64,000 nucleotides of DNA, taken from positions 4,030,001-4,094,000 of the forward strand of contig NZ_CP150901.1 of NCBI RefSeq assembly GCF_038050405.1. The letters are read 5' to 3'. Below are positions 1 to 8,203 of this stretch, one piece after another. Origin of the DNA: Paraburkholderia sp. IMGN_8 (lineage in GTDB: Bacteria > Pseudomonadota > Gammaproteobacteria > Burkholderiales > Burkholderiaceae). Numbering within the stretch: position 1 is the first letter of the stretch; each line of letters begins with the position of its first letter. The notes beneath the pieces were generated by a model. The model worked only from the letters and a program-made list of their open reading frames with translations, was not told where the DNA came from and ran no database searches. Made by a program: the position numbers and the translations under genes.

Positions 1-156
1 GCAGGCGCCGCAACCGCCGGCTCGCTGTCCGGCGGCGCATCCGCGTCTCGTGCGGCAATGATTGCACACTGCACCGGTTTATCGGAACCCTTAAACTACG
101 GGATCCTGCGGCACACGTTTGCCGCCGCAATACAGAATGAAACCGAGGCTCGCTGG

Positions 157-228
157 ATGGACGTCGATCACTACGAAAATTTTCCGGTCGCGGTGCGTCG
201 GCGCGCAGGCGCGTTCAATCGAGGGTAA
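157..228 (+). pseudogene. hpnC: Vestigial start of squalene synthase gene hpnC
   Basis: The ATG at 157 opens a peptide beginning MDVDHYENFPVA, which matches the conserved N-terminus of HpnC (hydroxysqualene/squalene-forming enzyme of hopanoid synthesis; the ENFPVAS motif is characteristic). After these 12 codons the match stops, and the reading frame ends at 226-228, six bases before the hpnB start. No other frame continues the HpnC sequence. A GAGG ribosome-binding-like sequence lies just upstream. I infer a deletion that left only the translation start of hpnC. It could instead be a leader or a chance match, since only 12 residues support it. Positions 1-156 are open in the same frame but hold nothing I recognise. 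Confidence 0.5.
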
Positions 229-234
229 TGCTTA

Positions 235-1407
235 ATGGCGGTGGTTCTGTTTCTTCTTTCGTGTCTGTCGTTGTTGATCTGGTGCGTGTTGCTGTTCGCG
301 CGTGGCGGTTTCTGGCGGGCCCGTCCTGCCCCACCGCTGACGCTCGAGCCGCGCGAAACATGGCCGGCGGTCGCTGCGGTCGTACCGGCGCGCAATGAAG
401 TCGATGTGATCGCCGAGGCCGTGACCACCTTGCTTCAGCAGGACTATCCCGGCGAATTCCACGTGATCGTCGTCGACGACCACAGTACCGACGGCACCGC
501 CGACGCCGCCCGCGCCGCGGCATTGCAACTGCAATGCGCGGACCGTCTGACGGTGCTGAGCGCGAAGCCGCTGCCGCCGGGCTGGTCCGGCAAGGTATGG
601 GCGCAGTCGCAAGGCATCGAGGCGGTGAGCACGCTCGATTTGCCGGCCGATTTCCTGTTATTGACCGACGCCGACATCGGCCATCCCGCCGACGCTGTCT
701 CCCAGCTCGTCGCCCGAGCAGATGCCGAAAAGCGCGACCTCGTCTCGCTGATGGTCCGTCTGCGTTGCGATTCGTTCTGGGAAAAGGCGCTGATTCCGGC
801 CTTCGTGTTCTTCTTCGCCAAGCTGTACCCGTTCGCGTGGGTCAACAACCCGCGCAATCGTACGGCTGCGGCGGCGGGTGGCTGCATGCTGGTCCGGCGC
901 AGCGCGCTCGAAGAAGCGGGCGGCATCGAGTCGATTCGTGCGGAACTGATCGACGATTGCAGCCTCGCCGCGCGTATCAAGCATCGCGGCGCCGGGCGCC
1001 ATCCGATTCGTCTGGATGTGGCGGCGCGCAGCGTGTCGCTGCGTCCATACGATAGCTGGCGCGAAATCTGGAACATGATCGCGCGCACCGCATTCACGCA
1101 ACTGCACTACTCGCCGTGGCTGCTGGTGGGCACCCTGGCGGGCATGACGATCATCTATCTGATGCCGCCCGTCGCCGCGCTGCTGCTCGGTCCGGCCGGC
1201 TGGCCCGCGTGGCTTGCCTGGGCGGCGATGTGCTGCGCCTATGCGCCGATGCTGCGCTACTACCGCCGCTCGCCGTTGTGGGCGCCGTTCCTGCCGTTGG
1301 TCGCGTTGTTCTATGTGGGCGCGACGTTTGCTTCTGCGGTGAGGTACTGGCGCGGCAAGGGCGGGCAATGGAAGGCGCGTGTGCAGGCGCCGGTGCAGGA
1401 GCGCTGA
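235..1407 (+). CDS. hpnB: Hopanoid-associated glycosyltransferase HpnB
   Basis: Predicted membrane-bound family 2 glycosyltransferase of the HpnB type, found in hopanoid clusters and thought to act on the side chain of bacteriohopanepolyols at the inner membrane. The 390-aa product has an N-terminal hydrophobic segment, then a GT-A fold with VPARNE near residue 50, VVDDHSTDGT near residue 80 and a DAD-type metal motif (LLTDADIG) near residue 143. Three hydrophobic segments follow at the C-terminus. Length fits the family. The start at 235 has GAGGG about 9 bases upstream. It sits directly behind the hpnC vestige and ends before a strong bidirectional terminator. hpnA is nearby on the opposite strand, separated by one gene, so the usual hpnAB co-linearity is broken here. 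Confidence 0.85.
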   Translation: MAVVLFLLSCLSLLIWCVLLFARGGFWRARPAPPLTLEPRETWPAVAAVVPARNEVDVIAEAVTTLLQQDYPGEFHVIVVDDHSTDGTADAARAAALQLQCADRLTVLSAKPLPPGWSGKVWAQSQGIEAVSTLDLPADFLLLTDADIGHPADAVSQLVARADAEKRDLVSLMVRLRCDSFWEKALIPAFVFFFAKLYPFAWVNNPRNRTAAAAGGCMLVRRSALEEAGGIESIRAELIDDCSLAARIKHRGAGRHPIRLDVAARSVSLRPYDSWREIWNMIARTAFTQLHYSPWLLVGTLAGMTIIYLMPPVAALLLGPAGWPAWLAWAAMCCAYAPMLRYYRRSPLWAPFLPLVALFYVGATFASAVRYWRGKGGQWKARVQAPVQER

Positions 1408-1462
1408 AGAGGAGCACTGAAGCGCGCGAACACGCAATGACGCGGATTTGTCGGATGAAAAG

Positions 1463-1491
1463 AAAAGCGGCGCTCTTGAGCGCCGCTTTTT
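1463..1491. terminator. Bidirectional intrinsic terminator
   Basis: A perfect 9-bp stem (GCGGCGCTC at 1467-1475 with GAGCGCCGC at 1478-1486) is flanked by an A run on the left and a T run on the right. It can therefore end both hpnB transcription and the convergent minus-strand gene that follows. Confidence 0.85.
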
Positions 1492-1495
1492 CATA

Positions 1496-2047
1496 TCACC
1501 CCTTGGTGAGCAGCATGTACAGCTGAATCACCATGTCGGGTGAGAAGGTGAACGGCACCCAGCCGTGGCCGGTGTGGCGCATGACCAGCAGACGGTCGCC
1601 ATTCGACTGTTTCTGCACCGCCATGACCGGGTTCTTCGTCGAGACGAAGCGCCAGCCGGGCGGAATGCCCGGAGGCGGCTCCGGTGTCATCGACGCGCGC
1701 GCGTTCGACAATTCCTCGATCAGTTGCCCGATCTGCTCAGCACGCAGTGCGACCGTCTGGCCGCCGATCGTCATCGTGATCTCGTTCTGAGCGGGGCGGT
1801 TGATTTCGAGCGTCGGCTGGATTTGCGCAGCCGGCTGTTCGGCTAGCGCCGACGTTTCCGCCGCCTGTGCTTCAGGCATAGCGCCTTCTGCTACGGATTC
1901 CGGCGTGGTGAAGTGATCCACCGGCGCTTGCGGCGCGGCAGTTTCTGCGGGTGTCTCGGGGATGTTTTCGGCCTGTGGGGCCACGACAGCCTGGATGAGC
2001 TGATCGACGCCCATTTCCAGCGCGCCGAGCTGTTCATGAAGATTCAT
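1496..2047 (-). CDS. Conserved hypothetical protein
   Basis: A 183-aa protein I cannot assign to a family. The start MNLHEQLGALEMGVDQ at 2047 is preferred over the longer open frame to 2158, because it has an AGAGAAA ribosome-binding-like site and the upstream residues look like untranslated sequence. The N-terminal 20 residues look helical. Residues about 25-75 are Ala/Pro/Glu-rich low complexity, and the C-terminal half (about 80-183) looks like a compact folded domain with a conserved-looking PPGWRFVSTKNP stretch. No signal peptide or membrane segment is seen. It lies between convergent hpnB and co-oriented hpnA. A hopanoid role cannot be inferred from position alone. Confidence 0.7.
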   Translation of the reverse strand: MNLHEQLGALEMGVDQLIQAVVAPQAENIPETPAETAAPQAPVDHFTTPESVAEGAMPEAQAAETSALAEQPAAQIQPTLEINRPAQNEITMTIGGQTVALRAEQIGQLIEELSNARASMTPEPPPGIPPGWRFVSTKNPVMAVQKQSNGDRLLVMRHTGHGWVPFTFSPDMVIQLYMLLTKG

Positions 2048-2184
2048 GCGAGGTTTCTCTGGTAAGACCCGCGATTTTACCTGCTGCGCGTAGGTTTTTA
2101 CCTTTCGCAAACAAAGTGACGTTGTAACAAAATGCGTGCGGGCCGCGCCGGATTGCACGGCCCGGCCTGATTTTCATGCAAGCG

Positions 2185-3195
2185 TCAGGGCTTCAGATAG
2201 CCCGCTTGCCTGAACCATTCGAGCGCATCGCTCAAGCCTTCGCGATACGGCCGCGCGCGATAGCCGAGCTCGCGCTCCGCCTTCGCCGACGTGAAGTACA
2301 TCTTGTTCTTCGACATCTTCAAGCCGTCGACGGTGACGAACGGTTCGCGCTTCGTGATCTTCGCGACCGCTTCAGCGCCTACCGCCAACGGATAGAGCGG
2401 CCAGCGCGGCAAACTCAGCGTCGGCGGTTTGCGGCCGGTCAGCGCGGCGATATCTGCGAGCATCGCCTGCAGCGGCAGATTTTCGCCGCCGAGAATATAG
2501 CGCTCGCCGATCTTGCCGCGTTCGAGCGCGAGAAAATGGCCGGCAGCCACGTCGTCCACGTGCACGAGGTTCAGACCCGTATCGACGAACGCGGGAATCT
2601 TGCCGAGCGCCGCTTCGACGATGATGCGTCCGGTCGGCGTCGGCTTGACGTCGCGCGGACCGATCGGCGTGGACGGATTCACGATCACCGCGGGCAGGCC
2701 GTCTTCGGCGATCATCCGTTCCACCGCGCGTTCGGCCAGCACCTTGCTGCGCTTGTAGACGCCGATTGCCTGGTCGGCTTTGAGCGGCGAGGTTTCGTCG
2801 GCGGACTGGCCGGAACTGGTGACCTTCAGCGTGGCCACGCTGCTCGTGTAGACGATGCGTTCGACGCCTTCCTTCAACGCCGCGCGCATCGTGGCCTCGG
2901 TGCCTTCGAGGTTCGAGCGTTCGATTTCGCTCGGGTCCGGCGCCCACAGGCGATAGTCGGCGGCGACGTGCAGCAGATAGCGCACACCGCGCAGCGCGAC
3001 GCGCATCGACGCTTCGTCGCGCATATCGCCGATGACGATTTCCGCATCCAGCGCCTCGACGTTTTGACGCGGACTGGTGGCGCGCACCAGCACGCGCACC
3101 TTGAAACCCTTCTGCTGCGCGATGCGCGCCACCGACGAGCCGACGAAGCCGGATGCGCCGGTCACGAGTACGAGATCGCGATTCTGTTCGGTCAT
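2185..3195 (-). CDS. hpnA: Hopanoid-associated sugar epimerase HpnA
   Basis: NAD(P)-dependent epimerase/dehydratase of the extended SDR family, 336 aa, matching HpnA proteins of hopanoid clusters (annotated as dihydroflavonol-4-reductase-like). The Rossmann motif VTGASGFVGSS lies near residue 11, and the catalytic YxxxK appears as YKRSK near residue 148. The family is proposed to supply or modify the sugar used in composite hopanoids. The start at 3195 has GGAAAGAGA immediately upstream. The gene is on the opposite strand to hpnB, with a hypothetical gene between them, although the two enzymes are usually encoded together. Assignment to HpnA rather than another DFR-like reductase rests on overall similarity and on the nearby hpnB. 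Confidence 0.8.
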   Translation of the reverse strand: MTEQNRDLVLVTGASGFVGSSVARIAQQKGFKVRVLVRATSPRQNVEALDAEIVIGDMRDEASMRVALRGVRYLLHVAADYRLWAPDPSEIERSNLEGTEATMRAALKEGVERIVYTSSVATLKVTSSGQSADETSPLKADQAIGVYKRSKVLAERAVERMIAEDGLPAVIVNPSTPIGPRDVKPTPTGRIIVEAALGKIPAFVDTGLNLVHVDDVAAGHFLALERGKIGERYILGGENLPLQAMLADIAALTGRKPPTLSLPRWPLYPLAVGAEAVAKITKREPFVTVDGLKMSKNKMYFTSAKAERELGYRARPYREGLSDALEWFRQAGYLKP

Positions 3196-3293
3196 TCTCT
3201 TTCCATTCCCAGCGTGACAGTCGACGGATTGTACGTGGCGCGCGCGCCGCGTGTCGCCTCGCGCAGTCAGCGAGCAATCTCGCCGCTACGCGA

Positions 3294-3309
3294 CTAGAAT
3301 GCCGGCTTG
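3294..3309 (+). promoter_or_regulatory. Possible promoter -10 element, duplicated at 5206-5221
   Basis: The 16-mer CTAGAATGCCGGCTTG occurs here and again at 5206-5221, each time upstream of a plus-strand gene (acylphosphatase here, rarD there). TAGAAT resembles a sigma-70 -10 hexamer. No convincing -35 is seen at either copy, so promoter function is a guess from sequence and duplication. Confidence 0.35.
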
Positions 3310-3321
3310 AAAGATTGCGTT

Positions 3322-3493
3322 GCATGGGACCGGAGTAAGTGCTGAAGCGCTAACTCTGGTCGACAGCTAAAGCGCTAACTCCGGTCGACCGCAACCACCT
3401 CGCATGGGACCGGAGTAAGTGCTTTGCATGGGACCAAAGTAAGCGCTAAAGCGCTAACTCTGGTCGACAGCTAAAGCGCTAACTCCGGTCGAC
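3322..3493. repeat. 68-bp direct repeats with internal inverted symmetry
   Basis: Two near-identical 68-bp units (3322-3389 and 3426-3493) flank a partial third copy (3402-3425). Each unit starts GCATGGGACC and ends CTAACTCCGGTCGAC. Within a unit, GGACCGGAGTAAGTGCT is an imperfect reverse complement of the AGCGCTAACTCCGGTC element, so each can form a hairpin. The array occupies the whole leader of the acylphosphatase gene and stops 15 bases before its start codon, right beside its ribosome-binding site. Confidence 0.85.
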
Positions 3494-3508
3494 ACAGGAG
3501 AATACGGC

Positions 3509-3802
3509 ATGGCCCCGGATCTGGATTCGCGGATCGAAACGTATTACGTGCGGGTGCGCGGCATGGTGCAGGGCGTCGGCTTTCGCCATGCGACCGTGCG
3601 GCAGGCGCACGCGCTCGGTATCAAGGGATGGGTGGCGAATCTCGACGACGGTTCAGTTGAAGCCATCTTGCAAGGACCGGCCAACCAGGTCGACCGAATG
3701 CTGTCATGGCTGCGTCACGGGCCGGCGGCGGCGCGGGTGACCGAGGTCACAGGCGAAGAGCGCGTGACGGAAAAGCGTTACGAGCGTTTCGAGCAGCACT
3801 GA
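3509..3802 (+). CDS. acyP: Acylphosphatase
   Basis: Small cytosolic enzyme (97 aa, typical family length) that hydrolyses acyl phosphates to carboxylate and phosphate. The two family signatures are intact. VRGMVQGVGFRH near residues 13-24 carries the phosphate-binding loop and catalytic Arg, and GWVANLDDGSVE near residues 41-52 carries the catalytic Asn. The start is fixed by GGAG eight bases upstream. It is a single-gene unit preceded by the 68-bp repeat array and closed by a very strong terminator. Transcription presumably reads through the repeats, so they may affect expression. Confidence 0.95.
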   Translation: MAPDLDSRIETYYVRVRGMVQGVGFRHATVRQAHALGIKGWVANLDDGSVEAILQGPANQVDRMLSWLRHGPAAARVTEVTGEERVTEKRYERFEQH

Positions 3803-3817
3803 GAACGCGCGTGATGG

Positions 3818-3869
3818 AACGGCAAGGCGGCGCGACATCACACTGATGTCGTGCCGCCTTGCCGTTTTT
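3818..3869. terminator. Strong bidirectional terminator
   Basis: A stem of about 23 bp (AACGGCAAGGCGGC through the mirrored GCCGCCTTGCCGTT, with one mismatch) and a 3-base loop are followed by TTTTT. It separates convergent acyP and the EgtD-type methyltransferase gene. Confidence 0.9.
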
Positions 3870-3905
3870 GCGTAGATTACTGCGTAGATCACCGCCTCTA
3901 TAGCG

Positions 3906-4886
3906 TTACCGCGCCACCAGCAGGCTCTCCGCAAAGCCCCATTCCTCTTCGATCCATTGATGGCTGCAGACGAAGCCGGCGTCGTCCGCAATCGCGGGCA
4001 CTTCTTCAGCGCGATATTTGTGGCTGCTCTCGGTCCAGATCGTTTCGCCTTCCTTCAGCGTGACCGTCAATTGCGCCGCGCCCACGTGTGCCGTGACGTC
4101 GCGTTTTGCGCGCAAATGCATTTCGATGCTGCGCGCGTCCGGATTGAAACGTGCGACGTGTTCGAACGCGTCGAGCGGAAAGTCGCCGTCAAGTTCGCGA
4201 TTGACCCGCGCCAGCAGGTTCAGATTGAACGACGCGGTCACGCCGATCGAATCGTCGTAAGCCGCCACCAGTACCGGCGTGGGCTTGATCAGATCGGTGC
4301 CGAGCAGCAACGCGTCGCCAGGTGCGAGCATGTTGCGGATGTCGCGCAGAAAACGCGTGGCTGCGAGCCGCCCGAAATTACCGATGGTGCTGCCGAGAAA
4401 CAGTACAAGCAAGCGTTCGTTCGATGCGCGGTTCTTGCTGACTTCGGCGAGGCCCGCGAGATAATCGCGCTCATAACCGACAATCGAAATCCGTTCGATG
4501 TCGCCGAGCTCGCGCCTGCACAACTGCAATGCACTGCGCGATATTTCAATCGGACAGTATGAAGTGGGGCGCTTTTTACACAGCGCTTCCAGAATGCGCC
4601 GCGTTTTGCGGCCGCTGCCGCTGCCGAGTTCGGCGACGGTGACGTCATGCGGCAGGTGCGCGACGATGTCTGCGGCGTGCTTCGCCAACAGGCGCTCTTC
4701 GGCGCGCGTCACGCCGTATTCGGGCAGCACGGTGATCACCTCGAACAGCGCCGAGCCGACTTCGTCATACAGATATTTCGACGGCAGTTCCTTCTGCGGT
4801 GCGTGGGTGAGTCCGGCGCGGACGGCCGCGGCGAAGGTGGAGCGTAGGTCGGGTGATACGTCGTACGTGAGGGCTGGCTGGGTCAT
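3906..4886 (-). CDS. egtD: L-histidine N-alpha-methyltransferase (EgtD family)
   Basis: SAM-dependent methyltransferase that trimethylates histidine to hercynine, the first step of ergothioneine synthesis. The 326-aa length matches EgtD (about 320 aa). Visible features are LPEYGVTRAEERLL near residue 52, the SAM-binding VAELGSGSGRKTR near residue 80, LGSTIGNFGR with the histidine-contacting Asn, and TESSHKY near the C-terminus, which corresponds to the substrate-binding Glu and Ser of EgtD. The start at 4886 has CTGGAG upstream; the longer open frame to 5054 lacks support. No egtB-type sulfoxide synthase gene is adjacent, so a complete pathway would need genes elsewhere. A related Methyltransf_33 enzyme with another substrate is possible. 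Confidence 0.85.
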   Translation of the reverse strand: MTQPALTYDVSPDLRSTFAAAVRAGLTHAPQKELPSKYLYDEVGSALFEVITVLPEYGVTRAEERLLAKHAADIVAHLPHDVTVAELGSGSGRKTRRILEALCKKRPTSYCPIEISRSALQLCRRELGDIERISIVGYERDYLAGLAEVSKNRASNERLLVLFLGSTIGNFGRLAATRFLRDIRNMLAPGDALLLGTDLIKPTPVLVAAYDDSIGVTASFNLNLLARVNRELDGDFPLDAFEHVARFNPDARSIEMHLRAKRDVTAHVGAAQLTVTLKEGETIWTESSHKYRAEEVPAIADDAGFVCSHQWIEEEWGFAESLLVAR

Positions 4887-5370
4887 GCTGGCTCCAGTAG
4901 TCACATTCGGTGGTCGGGGGTTGCTGACCGGACGGCGGCATGCGCGATGAAAGCACTTGGTGCGTGCCGCGGAGAGTGGAGCGGACCGGATTCGCCGTGA
5001 CGCGATGGCGTTTATTCCCGGACCGAAGGATTGATGCTGCAAGACTCGTAGCAAGATTCGCGCTTGTGCAACGAGGTTCGGCGTGACGACTTCAGAATTG
5101 CCGGTTACGCGTGAAGTTATGTTCTAGTGCATCGGCGCGCGATGCGCACGAAATAAATGCGGCGCGCTGCGGAAAACGTACGTGTGCTGTCGCCGGATAA
5201 CCCGTCTAGAATGCCGGCTTGCATCGAATATCGACGAAAAATCGTAGTGCTCGCGCAGTGCTTGATCTGCTTGCTGCACGGTAGAGACAACCAAACTTAA
5301 TGACAACAACCCAGACCACGCCGTCGCATGCTGCGCTGCACACGTTCCCGATTTCGCAGCAGGCCACTCA
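4887..5370. other. Intergenic region between divergent egtD and rarD
   Basis: This holds the divergent promoters. The duplicated CTAGAATGCCGGCTTG element is at 5206-5221. A 24-codon open frame starting at ATG 5300 ends in a TGA that overlaps the rarD ATG (ATGA at 5371). It could be a coupled leader peptide, but it has no convincing ribosome-binding site. Nothing else is recognised. Confidence 0.5.
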
Positions 5371-6267
5371 ATGAACCAGTATGACCCAAAGCGCGGGATT
5401 GCGTTGTCAGTGGGCGCGTCTGCGCTATTTGCATTGCTGTCGGGTTACGCAAAACTTCTCGCGCCACTCAGTGGCCTCGACATCTTCGCGTGGCGCATCG
5501 TGTGGACCATACCGGGCGCGTTATTGCTGATCGTTCTGCGCCAACGCCTGCCGATATTCCGGCAATTGATCGCCCGCATGTTCCGCGAGCCGGTGCTTGG
5601 CCTCTCGATGATCGTCGGCGCGGTGCTGCTCGGTCTGCAACTATGGGTGTTTCTATGGGCGCCGCTGCACGGCCGGATGCTCGAAGTATCGCTCGGCTAT
5701 TTCCTGTTGCCGCTGGTGATGGTGCTGGTTGGACGCTTCTATTATCACGAGCGGCTCGACGGTTTGCAGTGGCTGGCCGTCGCCTGCGCCGCATTGGGTG
5801 TCGTGCATGAACTTTGGGTGACAGGCGCGTTCTCATGGCCGACCTTGCTCGTCGCACTCGGCTATCCGCCGTATTTCGTGCTGCGCCGCAAAATCAACCA
5901 GGATTCACTCGCGATGTTCACCGTGGAGATGTCGGTGCTGCTGCCGGTGGCGATCATGCTCGTCATCAGCGGCGGCTCGCTGACGAAGATCGCCGGCCGT
6001 CTCGACATGTGGTGCCTGCTGTTGCCTGGCCTTGGCGCGCTCAGCACCGTCGCACTGGCTTCGTATCTGAAGGCGAGCCGCTTATTGCCGGTCGCGTTGT
6101 TCGGCATTCTCGGCTATGTCGAGCCCGTGTTGCTGGTGGTGGTCTCGGTGACCTTGCTCGGCGAAACGCTGGGCGCGCAGCAGTTGGCCACCTACATACC
6201 GATCTGGATCGCGGTCGCACTGACCGCGTTGCATAGCGTGCGGCTCGTCAGCCTCGCGCCGCGCTGA
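5371..6267 (+). CDS. rarD: EamA/RarD-family transporter
   Basis: Inner-membrane drug/metabolite transporter superfamily protein, 298 aa, with about ten hydrophobic segments arranged as two EamA repeats. The N-terminal KRGIALSVGASALFALLSGY and the YHERLDGLQWLAV segment are typical of RarD proteins. Substrates are poorly defined in the family. The ATG at 5371 overlaps the stop of a tiny upstream open frame. It stands alone, divergent from egtD and convergent with the DUF962 gene, so context does not suggest a substrate. Confidence 0.8.
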   Translation: MNQYDPKRGIALSVGASALFALLSGYAKLLAPLSGLDIFAWRIVWTIPGALLLIVLRQRLPIFRQLIARMFREPVLGLSMIVGAVLLGLQLWVFLWAPLHGRMLEVSLGYFLLPLVMVLVGRFYYHERLDGLQWLAVACAALGVVHELWVTGAFSWPTLLVALGYPPYFVLRRKINQDSLAMFTVEMSVLLPVAIMLVISGGSLTKIAGRLDMWCLLLPGLGALSTVALASYLKASRLLPVALFGILGYVEPVLLVVVSVTLLGETLGAQQLATYIPIWIAVALTALHSVRLVSLAPR

Positions 6268-6296
6268 GCGTTGCCGGCTGAATGCGGCACGCGCGT

Positions 6297-6836
6297 TCAG
6301 CGATGCGCCGCCGCACGGTGCGGGTTGATACGCGTTGGGCCGACTTGCGCTTCGATCGCTTCGCGCAGCGCAGGCCGCCAGCCGAAACCGAACAATGCTT
6401 CGGCGAGCACGAACAGCGGGCCGATCAGAAGCCCGATCACGTCGTCGACAAAGGCCGGCTTGCGATGCTCGAATGCGACGTGGCCGATGAACTGAAACAC
6501 CCAGCCGACCACGAACAGACCGATGCCCGAGGCCAGCCAGGTGAGCGTCGAACGCGCGGCCAGCCACTGACCGCACGCGACGCACAACACCGACACGACG
6601 GTCATCATCGCGCCGAGCGGCACGTCGAGCACGAAGTAATAGAGCGTTGCCGCTACGAACAACACCCATGCGGGCGACAGCGAAAACGGCAACGCGCCGA
6701 AAGTGAACGCCGGCCGGCTCGACAGCACCGCCAACGCCAGTACGATCATCGGAATGCCGATGAAATGCGTAGCGATATTGCGCCGGTCACGATGGTAGGC
6801 CGCGTATTGCGTAAGCTGTTCGGTCAGCGTTCTCAT
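6297..6836 (-). CDS. DUF962 / Mpo1-like membrane protein
   Basis: A 179-aa membrane protein with the Mpo1-like (DUF962, YGL010w) pattern. The N-terminal YAAYHRDRRNIATHFIGIP carries conserved histidines, several hydrophobic segments follow, and a second histidine motif QFIGHVAFEHRKPAF lies near residue 118. The yeast relative is an iron-dependent dioxygenase that alpha-oxidises 2-hydroxy fatty acids, with histidines as metal ligands. The bacterial role is inferred only by homology. The start is supported by GAGGAG upstream. Confidence 0.8.
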   Translation of the reverse strand: MRTLTEQLTQYAAYHRDRRNIATHFIGIPMIVLALAVLSSRPAFTFGALPFSLSPAWVLFVAATLYYFVLDVPLGAMMTVVSVLCVACGQWLAARSTLTWLASGIGLFVVGWVFQFIGHVAFEHRKPAFVDDVIGLLIGPLFVLAEALFGFGWRPALREAIEAQVGPTRINPHRAAAHR

Positions 6837-6938
6837 GGATGCCGCTCCTCAATCAAAGTCAGCATAATCGCAGGCGGCGGAATTTGAAACCATCGGGTAG
6901 CCGACAATCAGCCGGCAGTCGGGCAGGGATGCCATCCT

Positions 6939-7145
6939 GTGACTGCGAGTTTTTCATCGAATGAGCTTGCCGCGGTGCTTGGCCGCGGCGCGTGGTTTCG
7001 CTCGGCGCCCACTATGATGCAGGCGCAACTGATCGAAGCGGGCCGTATCGAGCGCCTGCCGGCAGGTCAACGGCTATTCACGCGAGGCGATCCCGACGAT
7101 GGCCTTTACTGCGTACTCGCCGCTTTGAATCCGGCTTCGGATTGA
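6939..7145 (+). pseudogene. Truncated Crp/Fnr-type regulator
   Basis: The 68-aa frame reads as the first part of a cyclic-nucleotide-binding domain (AQLIEAGRIERLPAGQRLFTRGDPDDGLYCVLA), the classic start of Crp/Fnr regulators. It then breaks off into unrelated residues and a stop. The rest of the binding domain and the helix-turn-helix are absent in all frames downstream. The sequence from about 7125 onward is unrelated, which points to a deletion rather than a simple frameshift. Confidence 0.7.
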
Positions 7146-7158
7146 CGGTATCCCTCGT

Positions 7159-7383
7159 TCACGCAAAAAACGCAAACGGCAGGGTGGCTGCGAGGTAGAC
7201 CGCAATACCCGTCGAAGGCAATCCCGCTGCGATCGCGATGGCGGCGACGGCGCTGCTCGCTACCGTCAACGCGAGCATGCGACGACGACGGGTTTGCCGG
7301 CCGGAGATAGCTGAGCGGTGCTGTGTGCCGCTTACGTCGTTCTGCGATGCCGCAGCGTAGGGACGGATATTCAGGCTGGACAT
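7159..7383 (-). CDS. Small hypothetical membrane protein
   Basis: A 74-aa frame with an ATG at 7383 and GAGGCG about 6 bases upstream. A basic stretch (RQTRRRRM) precedes two hydrophobic segments covering residues 36-74, so the product would be a small inner-membrane protein. I recognise no family. It is convergent with the broken Crp/Fnr fragment. Coding status rests on the start signal and the hydrophobicity pattern only. Confidence 0.45.
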   Translation of the reverse strand: MSSLNIRPYAAASQNDVSGTQHRSAISGRQTRRRRMLALTVASSAVAAIAIAAGLPSTGIAVYLAATLPFAFFA

Positions 7384-7600
7384 GATGACGCCTCGTTAAT
7401 CGGTCATCAGAGTTTGACACTGCTGAAATATCGAACACCTCAATAATGCAGTAAGAAGTGCAAAAGATACATATATGGCGCGCTTGGGCCCGCTTGACGC
7501 CGCATTTTTATAAGCATTTTACGGCGCACCCCTGTTTCTTTGGCGATTCGCTACACCGAGCCCGGTATGGTTTGATGCACCTGGTTAGGAAGCGAAGAAT

Positions 7601-8203
7601 ATGCACGGAAATGGCGCATTGGATGGTGTTCGAGTAACTCAAATTCACCCGGCATCCGGGCTGAAGATGCTGCTTGTAGCGATGGCTTTTTCACTTGCCG
7701 GCGCATGGCAGGCCGCCGATGCACAGTCGGCGACGGCTGCTCCAATCGCTGCCAGCGATACATTTCCCAACGTAGGCCTACCCACCCTAAGCGACATTGT
7801 CGAATTGTTGCGCGCGCAGTTCCGCGTGGCGCCCACCGAGTCCGCCAGGATCGCGCGCTCGGTCCTGACTGAAGCGGACCGTCACGCTATCTCACCGGTG
7901 TTGCTGCTCGCGGTGATGTCGGTCGAATCGAGCTTCGATCGTCACGCGGTCAGCGTTGCAGGCGCAAGGGGGCTCATGCAGGTCTTGCCTGCCGCGCATC
8001 CACAACTGATCGCGGGCACGACAGACTTGTCCGATCCGGCGATCAACGTGCGGATCGGCTCGACTATCCTGCGCGACTATCTGGACGAGGCAGACGGCGA
8101 TCTCGAGGCCGCCTTGTTACGGTACAGCGGTGGCGGTCGAGGCTACGCGCGGCGCGTCGTATTAAGAATGCGGCGATTCGACGCGAGCTTGCATCGGGAG
8201 TGA
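7601..8203 (+). CDS. Lytic transglycosylase, SLT domain
   Basis: Exported peptidoglycan lytic transglycosylase of 200 aa. A hydrophobic signal-like segment (residues 22-40) is followed by an SLT domain. LLLAVMSVESSFDRHAVS near residue 100 holds the catalytic Glu, GARGLMQVLP is the GLMQ signature, and the C-terminal LRYSGGGRGYARRV corresponds to the family's YN/YS-G-G motif. It cleaves MurNAc-GlcNAc bonds to 1,6-anhydro products in the periplasm. The start at 7601 follows an AGCGAAGAA stretch. No secretion machinery lies beside it, so a general cell-wall role is likelier than a conjugation role. Confidence 0.82.
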   Translation: MHGNGALDGVRVTQIHPASGLKMLLVAMAFSLAGAWQAADAQSATAAPIAASDTFPNVGLPTLSDIVELLRAQFRVAPTESARIARSVLTEADRHAISPVLLLAVMSVESSFDRHAVSVAGARGLMQVLPAAHPQLIAGTTDLSDPAINVRIGSTILRDYLDEADGDLEAALLRYSGGGRGYARRVVLRMRRFDASLHRE

